From an uncultured Flavobacteriaceae bacterium (lineage in GTDB: Bacteria; Bacteroidota; Bacteroidia; Flavobacteriales; Flavobacteriaceae): 64,000 bases of DNA. Position numbers and translations under genes: made by a program. The notes beneath the pieces are model-generated. The model searched no databases and was not told the origin of the DNA. It saw only the letters and a list, made by a program, of their open reading frames with translations. Positions 1 through 7,951 of this stretch are shown here, one piece after another. The stretch covers positions 124,001-188,000 of the forward strand of contig CALSTV010000001.1 in NCBI GenBank assembly GCA_943789365.1, written 5' to 3'. Position 1 is the stretch's first letter; each line of letters opens with the position of its first letter.

Positions 1-679
1 TAAAGATATCTTTACTCGATCCTTCCCACGCCTTTATACCGTTTCTCAAAAAAATAATTTTTTCTCCAATTTCCATTACAGAATTCATATCATGGGTATT
101 TATAACCGTGGTAATTTGATATTCATCCGTAATTTCTTGAATGAGATTGTCGATTACAATAGCCGTTTTAGGGTCCAATCCAGAATTGGGTTCATCGCAA
201 AAAAGATATTTTGGATTCATAACAATCGCTCTCGCAATCGCTACACGTTTTTGCATCCCTCCAGACAATTCTGCTGGATATTTAGTATTTGCATCAAATA
301 ATTTCACCCTTTTTATCACGGCATTTACCCTATCCAACATCTCAGATTTAGTTTGCTGTGTAAACATTTTTAAAGGAAACATAATATTCTCTTCAACTGT
401 CAATGAGTCAAATAAGGCACTTCCTTGAAAGACCATTCCAATGTCTTGACGCAACTGTCTTTTCTCATCTTCATCTAAACTACTGCTATCACTACCGTCG
501 AATGAGATAGTACCCGAATCCGGTGTATGCAAGCCTAATAAACTCTTTAAAAACACAGTCTTCCCCGATCCACTTTGCCCTATGATTAAACTCGTTTTAC
601 CACGTTCAAAATTTGCATCAATTCCTTTTAAAACAGGAGACTCACCAAAACTCTTAACAAGATTCTTTACTTCTATCAT
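1..679 (-). CDS. ABC transporter ATP-binding protein, MCE/Mla lipid-transport type (3' end cut by window edge)
   Basis: Translating the minus strand from ATG at 677-679 gives an uninterrupted reading frame of 226 codons that runs off the left edge. It has a Walker A (GQSGSGKT), a signature (LSGGMQKR) and a Walker B (YLFCDEPNSGLD), followed by the switch His in NTHD, so it is a complete ABC ATPase core. The signature with MQKR and the DEPNSGLDP box are typical of the MlaF/Ttg2A type that powers phospholipid movement between outer and inner membranes. It directly abuts the stop codon of the upstream permease gene with no gap, so the two are translationally linked. A substrate-binding MCE gene would be expected beyond the edge. 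The family assignment is strong; the substrate is inferred. Confidence 0.88.
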   Translation of the reverse strand, partial: MIEVKNLVKSFGESPVLKGIDANFERGKTSLIIGQSGSGKTVFLKSLLGLHTPDSGTISFDGSDSSSLDEDEKRQLRQDIGMVFQGSALFDSLTVEENIMFPLKMFTQQTKSEMLDRVNAVIKRVKLFDANTKYPAELSGGMQKRVAIARAIVMNPKYLFCDEPNSGLDPKTAIVIDNLIQEITDEYQITTVINTHDMNSVMEIGEKIIFLRNGIKAWEGSSKDIF

Positions 680-1420
680 TTATCCTAATAGCATTTGAGT
701 TAAAAAATAATTGAGCAAAATAACAATAACACTTGTCCACACCACAGCTTGTGTGCTTGCTCTACCAACTTCTAAAGCGCCTCCTTTTACATAATAGCCA
801 TGATAAGAGGGCACTGTTGCTATTACAAACGCAAACACAACAGATTTTATCAATGCATAACGAATTAAAAATGGATTAAAATCTAGTTGAATTCCAGCTA
901 TATAATCAACTGAATGAAACAACTCCGTTAAGGATCCTGCTGCCCAGCCTCCAAAAATCCCTAAAAACATTGCAAGTATTACTAATAACGGATAAAAAAA
1001 GACAGCGGCAATAACTTTTGGTAAGACCAAATAATTCAAGGAATTGATTCCCATAACTTCCAAAGCATCTATTTGCTCAGTAACACGCATTGTCCCAATA
1101 CTAGAAGTTATAAATGACCCCACCTTACCAGCTAAGATGACAGAGGCAAAAGTAGGTGCAAATTCTAATATCATAGAGCGTTTTGTTGCAAACCCTATTA
1201 AATACTTAGGAATCATAGGATTATCTACATTCAATGCCGTTTGAATTGCGACAACACCACCAACGAAAAATGCGATAAAAGCAACTATACCAACCGATTT
1301 CAAACCTAAATCTTCCACTTCACGAAATAAAGCGTCTCTAAAGACCGCTTTTTTTTGTGGACTTCTAAAAACCTGTTTCAGCATTATAAAATACTTGCCT
1401 ACATGTTCTATATAACTCAT
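680..1420 (-). CDS. MlaE-family ABC transporter permease
   Basis: This 246-residue protein has five to six hydrophobic segments and the MlaE/permease hallmarks: an EF-type loop around residues 115-125 (VTEQIDALEVMGINS) and the segment ILAGKVGSFITSSIG just before it. MlaE-like permeases sit in the inner membrane and, with an MCE protein and the ATPase, move phospholipids across the envelope to keep outer-membrane asymmetry. Length matches the family (about 250 residues). The ATPase gene follows with zero spacing. The start at 1418-1420 (MSYIEHVGKY) leaves about 150 bp to the neighbouring E2 gene. Substrate and direction of transport are inferred from the family. Confidence 0.9.
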   Translation of the reverse strand: MSYIEHVGKYFIMLKQVFRSPQKKAVFRDALFREVEDLGLKSVGIVAFIAFFVGGVVAIQTALNVDNPMIPKYLIGFATKRSMILEFAPTFASVILAGKVGSFITSSIGTMRVTEQIDALEVMGINSLNYLVLPKVIAAVFFYPLLVILAMFLGIFGGWAAGSLTELFHSVDYIAGIQLDFNPFLIRYALIKSVVFAFVIATVPSYHGYYVKGGALEVGRASTQAVVWTSVIVILLNYFLTQMLLG

Positions 1421-1567
1421 GCCTATTGCTTTTTGCTAATGTATTAAAATAATGTGGAAATGAATCCCCTAAATTCATCGTTGTAAAAAATTTACATTTT
1501 ATTTAGGATGATTAATTGAAGGTTTTAGTGAACAATACCTGTTTACAAGTCCAATGTCGTTACTTTG

Positions 1568-2875
1568 CTAAAATCCAGCTTCTGGATTCCAAGCTTCGAG
1601 ATAATCTTTTACATACTTGATAAACAAACCTCCCAAAGCACCATTAATTACACGGTGGTCATAAGAGTGCGATAAAAACATCTTGTGACGAATTCCTATG
1701 GTATCTCCTTCAGCAGTTTCTATGACAGCAGGCACTTTACGAATGGCACCAAGTGCTAAAATCGCAGCTTCTGGTTGATTGATAATGGGGGTTCCAAACA
1801 AACTTCCAAAGCCACCAACATTCGTAACAGTATACGTTCCTCCCTGAACTTCATCAGGTTTCAATTGGTTTAGTTTAGCCCTACCTGCCATATCATTCAC
1901 CACTTTTGCCATCCCTATTAAATTTAGCTCATCGGCATTTCTTATCACCGGAACAATCAAGTTTCCATCTCCTAAGGCAGCAGCCATTCCTAAATTGATT
2001 TGTTTCTTTATAACCACCTTACGATCACCGTCAAATGACAAGTTTACAAGTGGGTACTTTTTTATAGCCTCCGCCACAGCCATCATAAAGACTGGCGTAT
2101 ACGTGAGTTTTTCTCCTTCTCTTTTTTGAAATGCGTCTTTTACCTCCGCTCTCCAAGTTACCAAATTTGTTACATCAACTTCAATAAAGGACTGTACATG
2201 CGCAGATTTTTGAACAGAGTGTATCATATGGTCGGAAATCATTTTTCCCATCCTACTCAATTCTATCAACTCATCATCTCCGTTTACAGACAAAGGCACT
2301 GTAGCAACCTTTTCACTTGAAACAGCAGTACGTTTAGCCTCCGGCTTTTTTGACACGCTTCTTGTTTTTAGATAATCTAACAAATCTGTTTTCGTCAATC
2401 TTCCCTCTAAGCCCGTACCAGGTATAGCATCCAATTCTGTTTGCCCAATATTTTCTGTGCTGGCAATTTTCTTGACCAAAGGAGAATAAAATCGATCTGT
2501 ATTAACAACTGGTTTTACGGAAGGTACTTCTTTGGTAGCAACAGCTTTCTCAATCTCATCCTCAACCAATTTAACTGCTTCAGAAACTTCTTCTTCTACA
2601 ATTTCAACTACAGGAGAGGACTGCGCTAGTGCTCCTTCCACTTCAATAATTGCTAAAGTCTCTCCTACTTTTACAACACTATCTTTTGCGTGTAAAATCT
2701 CTACCAACACCCCTGCAACTTCACAAGGCACATCCGAATCTACTTTATCCGTAGCAATTTCAACAACGGAATCATCCACTTCAATCGTATCGCCTATTTC
2801 TTTTAGCCAACCAGTTATGGTTGCTTCTGCTACGCTTTCTCCCATTTTAGGAAGTTTTAATTCAAATCTAGCCAT
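1568..2875 (-). CDS. 2-oxo-acid dehydrogenase E2 (dihydrolipoamide acyltransferase)
   Basis: This 435-residue protein has the full E2 layout: a lipoyl domain at residues 1-80 with the lipoyl lysine in EIATDKVDSD, an acidic/Val-rich linker, a peripheral subunit-binding domain at about 129-170 (SPLVKKIAS, GTGLEGRLTKTDLLDYL), then a catalytic acyltransferase domain to the end. It transfers the acyl group from lipoate to CoA in a pyruvate, branched-chain or 2-oxoglutarate dehydrogenase complex; the layout is closest to branched-chain types, but the substrate cannot be read from sequence. Odd: the catalytic motif HRxxDG reads HRVING (H407, N411), so the usual Asp is Asn. The gene appears to be on its own; E1 and E3 are not in the window. 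Confidence 0.9.
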   Translation of the reverse strand: MARFELKLPKMGESVAEATITGWLKEIGDTIEVDDSVVEIATDKVDSDVPCEVAGVLVEILHAKDSVVKVGETLAIIEVEGALAQSSPVVEIVEEEVSEAVKLVEDEIEKAVATKEVPSVKPVVNTDRFYSPLVKKIASTENIGQTELDAIPGTGLEGRLTKTDLLDYLKTRSVSKKPEAKRTAVSSEKVATVPLSVNGDDELIELSRMGKMISDHMIHSVQKSAHVQSFIEVDVTNLVTWRAEVKDAFQKREGEKLTYTPVFMMAVAEAIKKYPLVNLSFDGDRKVVIKKQINLGMAAALGDGNLIVPVIRNADELNLIGMAKVVNDMAGRAKLNQLKPDEVQGGTYTVTNVGGFGSLFGTPIINQPEAAILALGAIRKVPAVIETAEGDTIGIRHKMFLSHSYDHRVINGALGGLFIKYVKDYLEAWNPEAGF

Positions 2876-3049
2876 GTATATGCTTTGAGTTAGATGATGC
2901 GAAATTACGAAAAAAGAGGGATTAATAGAGCGCTAAATCTAAAACGTTTATTGAAATAACTACAGTTGTAAACCAATACTACACATTTTTAGTTAGCGTT
3001 CAAATTATCTTGAGAAGTCTGGGCAGCGGGGATGTGCATATATATGGCC

Positions 3050-3235
3050 TTACTTAGACTGTTGCATTTCTTCAAATTCAATTTTCTTCATTATCTCTTC
3101 CGCTTTTACAAAAAGCTCATCTCCTGCTCTTCTATTGGTTTTAGAAACAATAAAAATCTTTTCCATTAAACTCTCATACTCTTCTCGAAGTTTCTCTAAC
3201 CTCGATTTTCTTTTAAAAAACGAAAACATACTCAT
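3050..3235 (-). CDS. Small Lacal_2735-family protein
   Basis: A 61-residue, highly charged helical protein starting MSMFSFFKRKSRLEKLREEY. It resembles the short Flavobacteriaceae family annotated Lacal_2735 (FFKKK start, then a Glu/Lys-rich helix with TNRRAGDE and an AEEIMKKIE motif). No enzyme motif, signal peptide or membrane segment is present. Its ATG overlaps the stop of the SDR gene (ATGA, 3232-3235), so the two are co-translated. An alternative start is Met3. Function is unknown; the pairing with the SDR gene and divergence from the TetR operon suggest a shared stress- or light-related role, which is inference only. Confidence 0.75.
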   Translation of the reverse strand: MSMFSFFKRKSRLEKLREEYESLMEKIFIVSKTNRRAGDELFVKAEEIMKKIEFEEMQQSK

Positions 3236-3918
3236 ACCTTTAAATTAATCAATCCACAATCCATTTCAAATATTTGACCAGAAAAAGACATGGCTTTATC
3301 TGACATTAAAAACCCAACCATTTCAGCAACTTCTTCGGGCTCAACATATTTTTTTAAAGGATGCCTTTCAGCATGAAGCAATTTTAATTTATCATTTCTT
3401 AAAATCCTGGAAGACAAATCTGTATCGGTCAATGTAGGTGCTATACAATTCACACGTATAGACGGCACTAATTCAGCCGCTAAAGATTTAGCAAAGCCTT
3501 CTAAAGCTCCCTTGGCTGCAGAAATGCTCGTATGAAAAGGCATCCCCATTTTTACTGCTACCGAGCTAAAAAGAACAATACTTGGTTGCTTACTGCTCTC
3601 ACTCAATTGAGGTAGGTAGTTTTGAACAGCTTTTACAGCGCCAAGTACATTGATCTCATAGTCATCGGTAAAATCATTAACAGACATTCTTTTAAACGGT
3701 TTCAAATTTATACTTCCAGGACAATAAACCAAAGCATCCACATTCGGCAAAACTGGCAATTCATCTGTTAATATGTTACATACATATTGTGTAAAATTCG
3801 GATGTTCTAAAGAGTTTAATGTCCTACTTATTGAAACGACATTATTGTGGGCTAACTGTTCTTTTACAACAGCCTGACCAATTCCTTTACTTCCTCCTAT
3901 GACAACAATCGTTTTCAC
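3232..3918 (-). CDS. SDR-family oxidoreductase, atypical active site
   Basis: This 228-residue protein has a Rossmann fold with the nucleotide-binding GGSKGIG at residues 8-14, Asn90 in YEINVLGA, Ser119 in LFSSVAV and Lys136 in SAAKGAL. These match three members of the SDR catalytic tetrad. The position that should hold the catalytic Tyr (four before the Lys) is Ile132. The C-terminal part keeps the usual RVNCIAPTLTDTD segment. Reaction and substrate cannot be predicted, and classical Tyr-dependent hydride chemistry would be impaired. It overlaps the small gene downstream and diverges from a TetR regulator across a strong inverted repeat, so it is probably controlled by that regulator. Confidence 0.87.
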   Translation of the reverse strand: MKTIVVIGGSKGIGQAVVKEQLAHNNVVSISRTLNSLEHPNFTQYVCNILTDELPVLPNVDALVYCPGSINLKPFKRMSVNDFTDDYEINVLGAVKAVQNYLPQLSESSKQPSIVLFSSVAVKMGMPFHTSISAAKGALEGFAKSLAAELVPSIRVNCIAPTLTDTDLSSRILRNDKLKLLHAERHPLKKYVEPEEVAEMVGFLMSDKAMSFSGQIFEMDCGLINLKV

Positions 3919-3967
3919 AATACCTTATAGTTTACTAATTTTTACTTTGTAAAGATATGTATTTTTT

Positions 3968-3995
3968 GTTTAACAAAGATTGTTATTTGTTAAAC
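3968..3995. promoter_or_regulatory. Perfect 10-bp inverted repeat, candidate TetR operator
   Basis: The sequence GTTTAACAAA at 3968-3977 and its exact reverse complement TTTGTTAAAC at 3986-3995 are separated by 8 nt. The element lies between the divergent SDR and TetR genes, 30 bp before the TetR start codon, and overlaps the expected promoter zone. TetR-family repressors usually bind such dyads near their own gene. The binding partner is inferred. Confidence 0.6.
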
Positions 3996-4001
3996 TTTTT
4001 G

Positions 4002-4009
4002 TATTTTTG
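4002..4009 (+). promoter_or_regulatory. Candidate -7 box for the TetR operon
   Basis: TATTTTTG matches the Bacteroidota -7 consensus TAnnTTTG and lies 16 nt before the ATG at 4025. An ATTG at 3979-3982 sits at the expected 19-nt distance upstream, inside the spacer of the inverted repeat, so a bound regulator would cover the promoter. Confidence 0.45.
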
Positions 4010-4024
4010 TATAAAACAATTCAT

Positions 4025-4684
4025 ATGAAGGCAAAAAATAACATCACCGCGAACGCAATCATTTCCAAATTTATGGATGAAGTATTAATGACAGGTCAGA
4101 AACCCACATCTGTCTATAAGTTTTCAAAAGAGTTAAAAATAGATGAACGGACATTTTTCGCTAATTTTTCATCGTTTGAGCAATTGGAGCGTCAGATTTT
4201 CGCTAAGTTTTTTGAAAATTCATTGACCCTCTTACAAAGTAATTCTGAATACGAGACATACGATGCAAAAAACAAGTTATTGAGTTTGTATTTCACGCTA
4301 TTTGAAACGTTCACAGCAAACCGTTCCTACGTCCTCTTTAGTTTAAAGGAACAAAGTACCCCTTTAAAGTCTTTGAAAACCCTCAATAGACTTAAACATG
4401 TTTTTTGTGAATACATCAAAAGCTTGGACATCGAAAAAATAGAAATCAAACAAGAAAACTTGAACAAATCTCAAGCCAAAGGACAACAGGAGTTGTTTTG
4501 GATTCAGTTTCTTTTAATCCTTAAATTTTGGCTAGACGACAATTCTCCCTCTTTCGAAAAAACAGATGTCTTTATTGAAAAAAACATTCATGCGGGTTTT
4601 GACCTTATTAACACGAAACCGGTAAAAAGCATACTTGACTTAGGCAAGTTTATATTTAAAGAAAAAATAAACTCAAACGTATAA
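4025..4684 (+). CDS. TetR/AcrR-family transcriptional regulator
   Basis: The protein from ATG 4025 (MKAKNNITAN) has 219 residues. A helix-turn-helix lies in the first 55 residues (SVYKFSKELKIDERTFFANF, then a FSSFEQLERQIF helix typical of TetR proteins), and the rest is an all-helical ligand-binding domain like the flavobacterial TetR_C families. A reading frame extends upstream to 3980, but that would start inside the inverted repeat and promoter box, so the ATG at 4025 is preferred. It leads an apparent operon with the ABC1 kinase (4-bp spacing) and flavin reductase. It probably represses its own operon and the divergent SDR pair through the 3968-3995 dyad. The inducer is unknown. Confidence 0.82.
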   Translation: MKAKNNITANAIISKFMDEVLMTGQKPTSVYKFSKELKIDERTFFANFSSFEQLERQIFAKFFENSLTLLQSNSEYETYDAKNKLLSLYFTLFETFTANRSYVLFSLKEQSTPLKSLKTLNRLKHVFCEYIKSLDIEKIEIKQENLNKSQAKGQQELFWIQFLLILKFWLDDNSPSFEKTDVFIEKNIHAGFDLINTKPVKSILDLGKFIFKEKINSNV

Positions 4685-4687
4685 CAT

Positions 4688-6001
4688 ATGAAAACGCTTG
4701 ATAGCATTCCAACATCAAAAATACAAAGAGCCTCTAAACTAATTCAAACTGGCGCAAAAGTAGGTGTGAATTATGTAAAGTTTTATGGTGACAAACTAAT
4801 CAATTCGGAAGAAGAAGCAAAGCTGAGACTCGACAAGTCAAATGCTGAGGACATTTATGATGGGCTGAAAACCATGAAAGGAAGTGCCTTAAAAGTTGCA
4901 CAAATGCTGAGTATGGAAAAAAACATACTACCGAGGGCCTACGTAGAAAAATTTTCTTTATCTCAATTTTCTGTTCCTCCGCTTTCACCTCCCCTTGTTG
5001 TGAAGTCATTCAGAAATTATTTTGGAAAGCATCCAAATGAAATCTTTGACAATTTTGATCTTACTTCTGTCAATGCGGCTTCAATTGGTCAGGTACACAG
5101 GGCCGAAAAAAACGGGCAATCTTTGGCCGTAAAAATTCAATACCCCGGTATCGCAGAAAGCATTTCTTCCGATTTAGCACTTGTAAAACCCGTGGCTATT
5201 AAAATGTTTAACATTAGAGGAAAAGATTCAGATAAATATTTTAAAGAGGTGGAAGACAAGCTCACCGAAGAAACAAACTATCATTTAGAGCTTTCACAGA
5301 GTCAGGAAATCTCACGTGCCTGCGAGCATATTCCAAATCTTAAGTTCCCATCCTATTTTGAACAATATTCTTCTAAACGTATACTTACCATGAGCTGGAT
5401 GGACGGTACTCATTTATCTGAGTATTGTCGACAAGAAGTACCGCAAGACACCGCTAATAAACTAGGACAAGCACTTTGGGACTTCTACATGTTTCAAATG
5501 CATCGTCTAAAAAAGGTACATGCAGATCCACATCCTGGTAATTTTTTAGTAGACAAAGAAGGAAACCTCATTGTCATTGATTTTGGTTGCATGAAATCAA
5601 TTCCAAATAGTTTTTACACTCCTTATTTTGAGTTGGCGAAGCGTGAAAACATTGAAAACTCCAAATATTTTGAAGAGAAACTCTTTGAATTAGAAATTCT
5701 CAAAACAGAAGACACAACTGAAGAAAAAAGGTTCTTTACAAAGCTATTTCACGAAATGCTTTCCCTGTTCACCTTACCTTTTCAGCAGGAAACCTTCGAT
5801 TTTTCAGATGGTGTATTCTTTGGTAAAATTGCCGATTTAGGAGCGAAGTACGCCAAAAGCACTGAATTGAAAGACATGAATGGAAATCGAGGGTCTAAGC
5901 ATTTTATTTACATCAATCGTACTTTTTTTGGCTTGTATAATTTAATGCACGATTTAAAAGCAAAAGACGTCGTTATGAACCGCTATACTTCAGGATTATG
6001 A
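4688..6001 (+). CDS. AarF/ABC1/UbiB-family atypical kinase
   Basis: This 437-residue protein carries the ABC1 family marks: the KxGQ-like motif (KGSALKVAQMLS, near residues 64-75), an Ala-rich loop (AASIGQVHRA) in place of the usual Gly-rich loop, the VAIK-type lysine (LAVKIQYPG), the catalytic loop HADPHPGNFLV and the metal-binding VIDFGCM. UbiB-like proteins are membrane-associated ATPases linked to isoprenoid lipid and quinone metabolism. The first KxGQ position is degenerate (KVAQ). No obvious C-terminal transmembrane pair is present, unlike E. coli UbiB. It follows the TetR gene by 4 bp and overlaps the flavin reductase gene (ATGA at 5998-6001). A function in lipid or isoprenoid handling is inferred. 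Confidence 0.88.
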   Translation: MKTLDSIPTSKIQRASKLIQTGAKVGVNYVKFYGDKLINSEEEAKLRLDKSNAEDIYDGLKTMKGSALKVAQMLSMEKNILPRAYVEKFSLSQFSVPPLSPPLVVKSFRNYFGKHPNEIFDNFDLTSVNAASIGQVHRAEKNGQSLAVKIQYPGIAESISSDLALVKPVAIKMFNIRGKDSDKYFKEVEDKLTEETNYHLELSQSQEISRACEHIPNLKFPSYFEQYSSKRILTMSWMDGTHLSEYCRQEVPQDTANKLGQALWDFYMFQMHRLKKVHADPHPGNFLVDKEGNLIVIDFGCMKSIPNSFYTPYFELAKRENIENSKYFEEKLFELEILKTEDTTEEKRFFTKLFHEMLSLFTLPFQQETFDFSDGVFFGKIADLGAKYAKSTELKDMNGNRGSKHFIYINRTFFGLYNLMHDLKAKDVVMNRYTSGL

Positions 6002-6615
6002 TAGCCTATAGCAAAGAAGAAATCGAGAAGCTGGCACATATTTCTAAAATAAACCTTGTCAACTCAGCAACCGGATACAAACCGGCAAATTTAATTGGCA
6101 CAAAATCAAAAAATGGAACTTCTAATCTCGCAATTTTTAGTTCCATAACACATTATGGTTCGAGCCCGGCCATTTATGGTTTTGTAATGCGCCCAACTAC
6201 TGTAGCAAGACATACCTACGACAATATTAAAGAAACCGGTGTTTTTACTATCAATTCCATTTCAGTAAATGATGTGGTAGATGCACATCATACATCCGCC
6301 AAATATCCAAAAGAAGTCTCCGAATTTGAAATGACAAAATTCACGGAACAGTACAGAGATGAGTTTTATGCTCCTTTTGTTACTAATGCGCCAATTCAAC
6401 TAGCGATGAAGTTTGTTAAGGAGTATGCCATCGAAATCAATGATACGATTTTATTGCTTGGTGAAGTCCAAACTATATATATCCGGGAATCTATCATAGA
6501 AGAAGACCTGTTTATCAACCTAGGAAAAGCAAAAATAGCGGCGATCAACGGACTTGACGGCTATGTAATCCCTAAAAACCACCAAAGACTCCCCTATCAA
6601 AGGCCTAAATCATAA
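5998..6615 (+). CDS. Flavin reductase-family protein (FMN-binding split barrel)
   Basis: This 205-residue protein fits the flavoredoxin/flavin-reductase-like split barrel: SNLAIFSSITHYGSSPAIYG and MRPTTVARHTYDNIKETG form the FMN-binding strands, followed by SVNDVVDAHHTSAKYP, typical of the flavobacterial subgroup. These proteins bind FMN and either reduce free flavin or transfer electrons to partners. It overlaps the ABC1 kinase gene by 4 nt, so the two are translationally coupled, and it closes the TetR operon. Substrate and partner are not evident. Similar TetR-ABC1-flavin reductase-SDR blocks in flavobacteria often neighbour photolyases; none is present here. Confidence 0.88.
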   Translation: MIAYSKEEIEKLAHISKINLVNSATGYKPANLIGTKSKNGTSNLAIFSSITHYGSSPAIYGFVMRPTTVARHTYDNIKETGVFTINSISVNDVVDAHHTSAKYPKEVSEFEMTKFTEQYRDEFYAPFVTNAPIQLAMKFVKEYAIEINDTILLLGEVQTIYIRESIIEEDLFINLGKAKIAAINGLDGYVIPKNHQRLPYQRPKS

Positions 6616-7028
6616 TTGGTGTAATCAACCCCTTTTTTGGAAAATTAAATTCAAATCGAGCCAAGTTGTTTTTTGAGCAAATGCTAAATGTTTAGCTAAA
6701 CCACAAAGAATCATAGCCGCAACCACAAGACTGATACGCCATAACTTAGAATCAACTATAAAGATAATAATCAACTAAAAGTTATCGAAATTTACAAATT
6801 ACATTGACAAATATTTTAGGTAAGACTGTTTACTCTAAAACACTATTCACTGAAAAAAAAGACATTGAGTTAAACATTCAAAATAGCCTTCAATCTGGAA
6901 TCTATTTTATGAGCATCGAAAACAAAACAACTTTAAGAAAAACGACTGTAAGACTAGTAAAGAAGTAATTATTCAAAACTTTCAAGAGCAACTTAACTAT
7001 ATACAGCGCTGAGACTCTAAAAAAACTA
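6616..7028. other. Gene-free stretch of 413 bp holding a coding remnant
   Basis: No intact gene fits. The first 155 bp (6616-6770) show nothing recognisable and have frequent stops in all forward frames. The middle part (6771-6968) encodes the end of a type IX-secreted protein, listed separately. The last 60 bp before hemF (which reads leftward) are unremarkable. Confidence 0.6.
6771..6968 (+). pseudogene. Orphan T9SS type A sorting-domain remnant
   Basis: The frame from 6771 to the stop at 6966-6968 encodes about 65 residues with no start codon and a stop just upstream at 6768-6770. It contains ITLTNILGKTVYSKTL, then ELNIQNSLQSGIYFMSIEN and a terminal KKTT-VRLVKK type end. This is the classic Por/T9SS type A C-terminal domain: NxxGK, then a GIYF strand, then a basic terminal strand. 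The domain directs large secreted proteins through the type IX system. Here the cargo part is missing, so it is most likely the tail of a deleted gene. A frameshifted residue of a recent gene is the alternative. Confidence 0.7.
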
Positions 7029-7931
7029 TTACACCCATGCTTTCGGCGTTTTCAATACCTCTAACAGACTTGATTCCGGGCTTCCAACTTCAGGATGATG
7101 GTTGTAGTGCCATTGTACTTTAGGAGGTAAACTCATTAGTATGCTTTCTATACGTCCATTTGTTTTTAAGCCAAATAAGGTTCCTTTGTCATGTACTAGG
7201 TTGAATTCTACATACCTTCCACGACGAATTTCTTGCCAATCTCTCTGAGACTTCGAATAATTAGCTGCCTTTCGTTTTTCTACTATAGGAAGATAACTTT
7301 CCAAAAAGCTATTCCCGATTTCCCTTACAAAATTATATCGGTCTTGTAGGTTAAATTCGCCTGTTTCCTTTAAATAATCGAAGAAAAGTCCGCCAACCCC
7401 TCGGGCTTCATTTCTATGACTGTTCCAAAAGTATTCGTCACAGCGTTTTTTATAGTTTGGATAAAAATCTTGATGATGACGATCGCAAGCATTTTTACAA
7501 ACCGTATGAAAATGAATAGCGTCTTCATCAAATAAATAATATGGAGTGAGATCTTGCCCTCCTCCAAACCACTGCGTCACTATATTACCAGCATTGTCGT
7601 ACATTTCAAAATAACGCCAATTTGCATGTACGGTAGGCACATTAGGATTGACAGGATGTAGTACCAACGACAAACCACAGGCAAAAAAATTTCCTTCTTT
7701 TACACCAAAATTATCGCGCAGGACCTGAGGCAATTCTCCTTCGACAGCAGAAATATTTACCCCTCCCTTTTCAAATACATTTCCATTTTCAATCACACGT
7801 GTTCTTCCTCCGCCACCTTCTGGACGTTTCCATAAGTCTTCTACAAAACGTGCTTTTCCGTCAACTTCTTCTAGTTTTGAAGTTATGGTGTCTTGAAGCT
7901 GTTGAATATAATTGTAAAATTGTTCTTTCAT
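7029..7931 (-). CDS. hemF: Oxygen-dependent coproporphyrinogen III oxidase
   Basis: This 300-residue protein is a clear HemF. It shows RPEGGGGRTRV near residues 36-46, FGGGQDLTPYYL near 121-132, CDRHHQDFYPNYK, and RGVGGLFFDYL near 177-187. It oxidatively decarboxylates two propionates of coproporphyrinogen III to vinyls, using O2, in the cytoplasm. It is the last gene of the leftward hem cluster, 75 bp after hemE, across a short tandem-repeat tract. Having HemF indicates that aerobic heme synthesis is possible; a HemN-type enzyme is not in the window. The start at 7929-7931 (MKEQFYNYIQ) matches usual HemF N-termini. Confidence 0.97.
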   Translation of the reverse strand: MKEQFYNYIQQLQDTITSKLEEVDGKARFVEDLWKRPEGGGGRTRVIENGNVFEKGGVNISAVEGELPQVLRDNFGVKEGNFFACGLSLVLHPVNPNVPTVHANWRYFEMYDNAGNIVTQWFGGGQDLTPYYLFDEDAIHFHTVCKNACDRHHQDFYPNYKKRCDEYFWNSHRNEARGVGGLFFDYLKETGEFNLQDRYNFVREIGNSFLESYLPIVEKRKAANYSKSQRDWQEIRRGRYVEFNLVHDKGTLFGLKTNGRIESILMSLPPKVQWHYNHHPEVGSPESSLLEVLKTPKAWV

Positions 7932-7951
7932 GACTAGGGTTTTGGGTTTCA

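Noticed and set aside
141-428. Plus-strand open frame across the left-edge ATPase
   Set aside because: It is the antisense of an intact ABC ATPase with Walker A, signature and Walker B motifs; the frame has no family features of its own.
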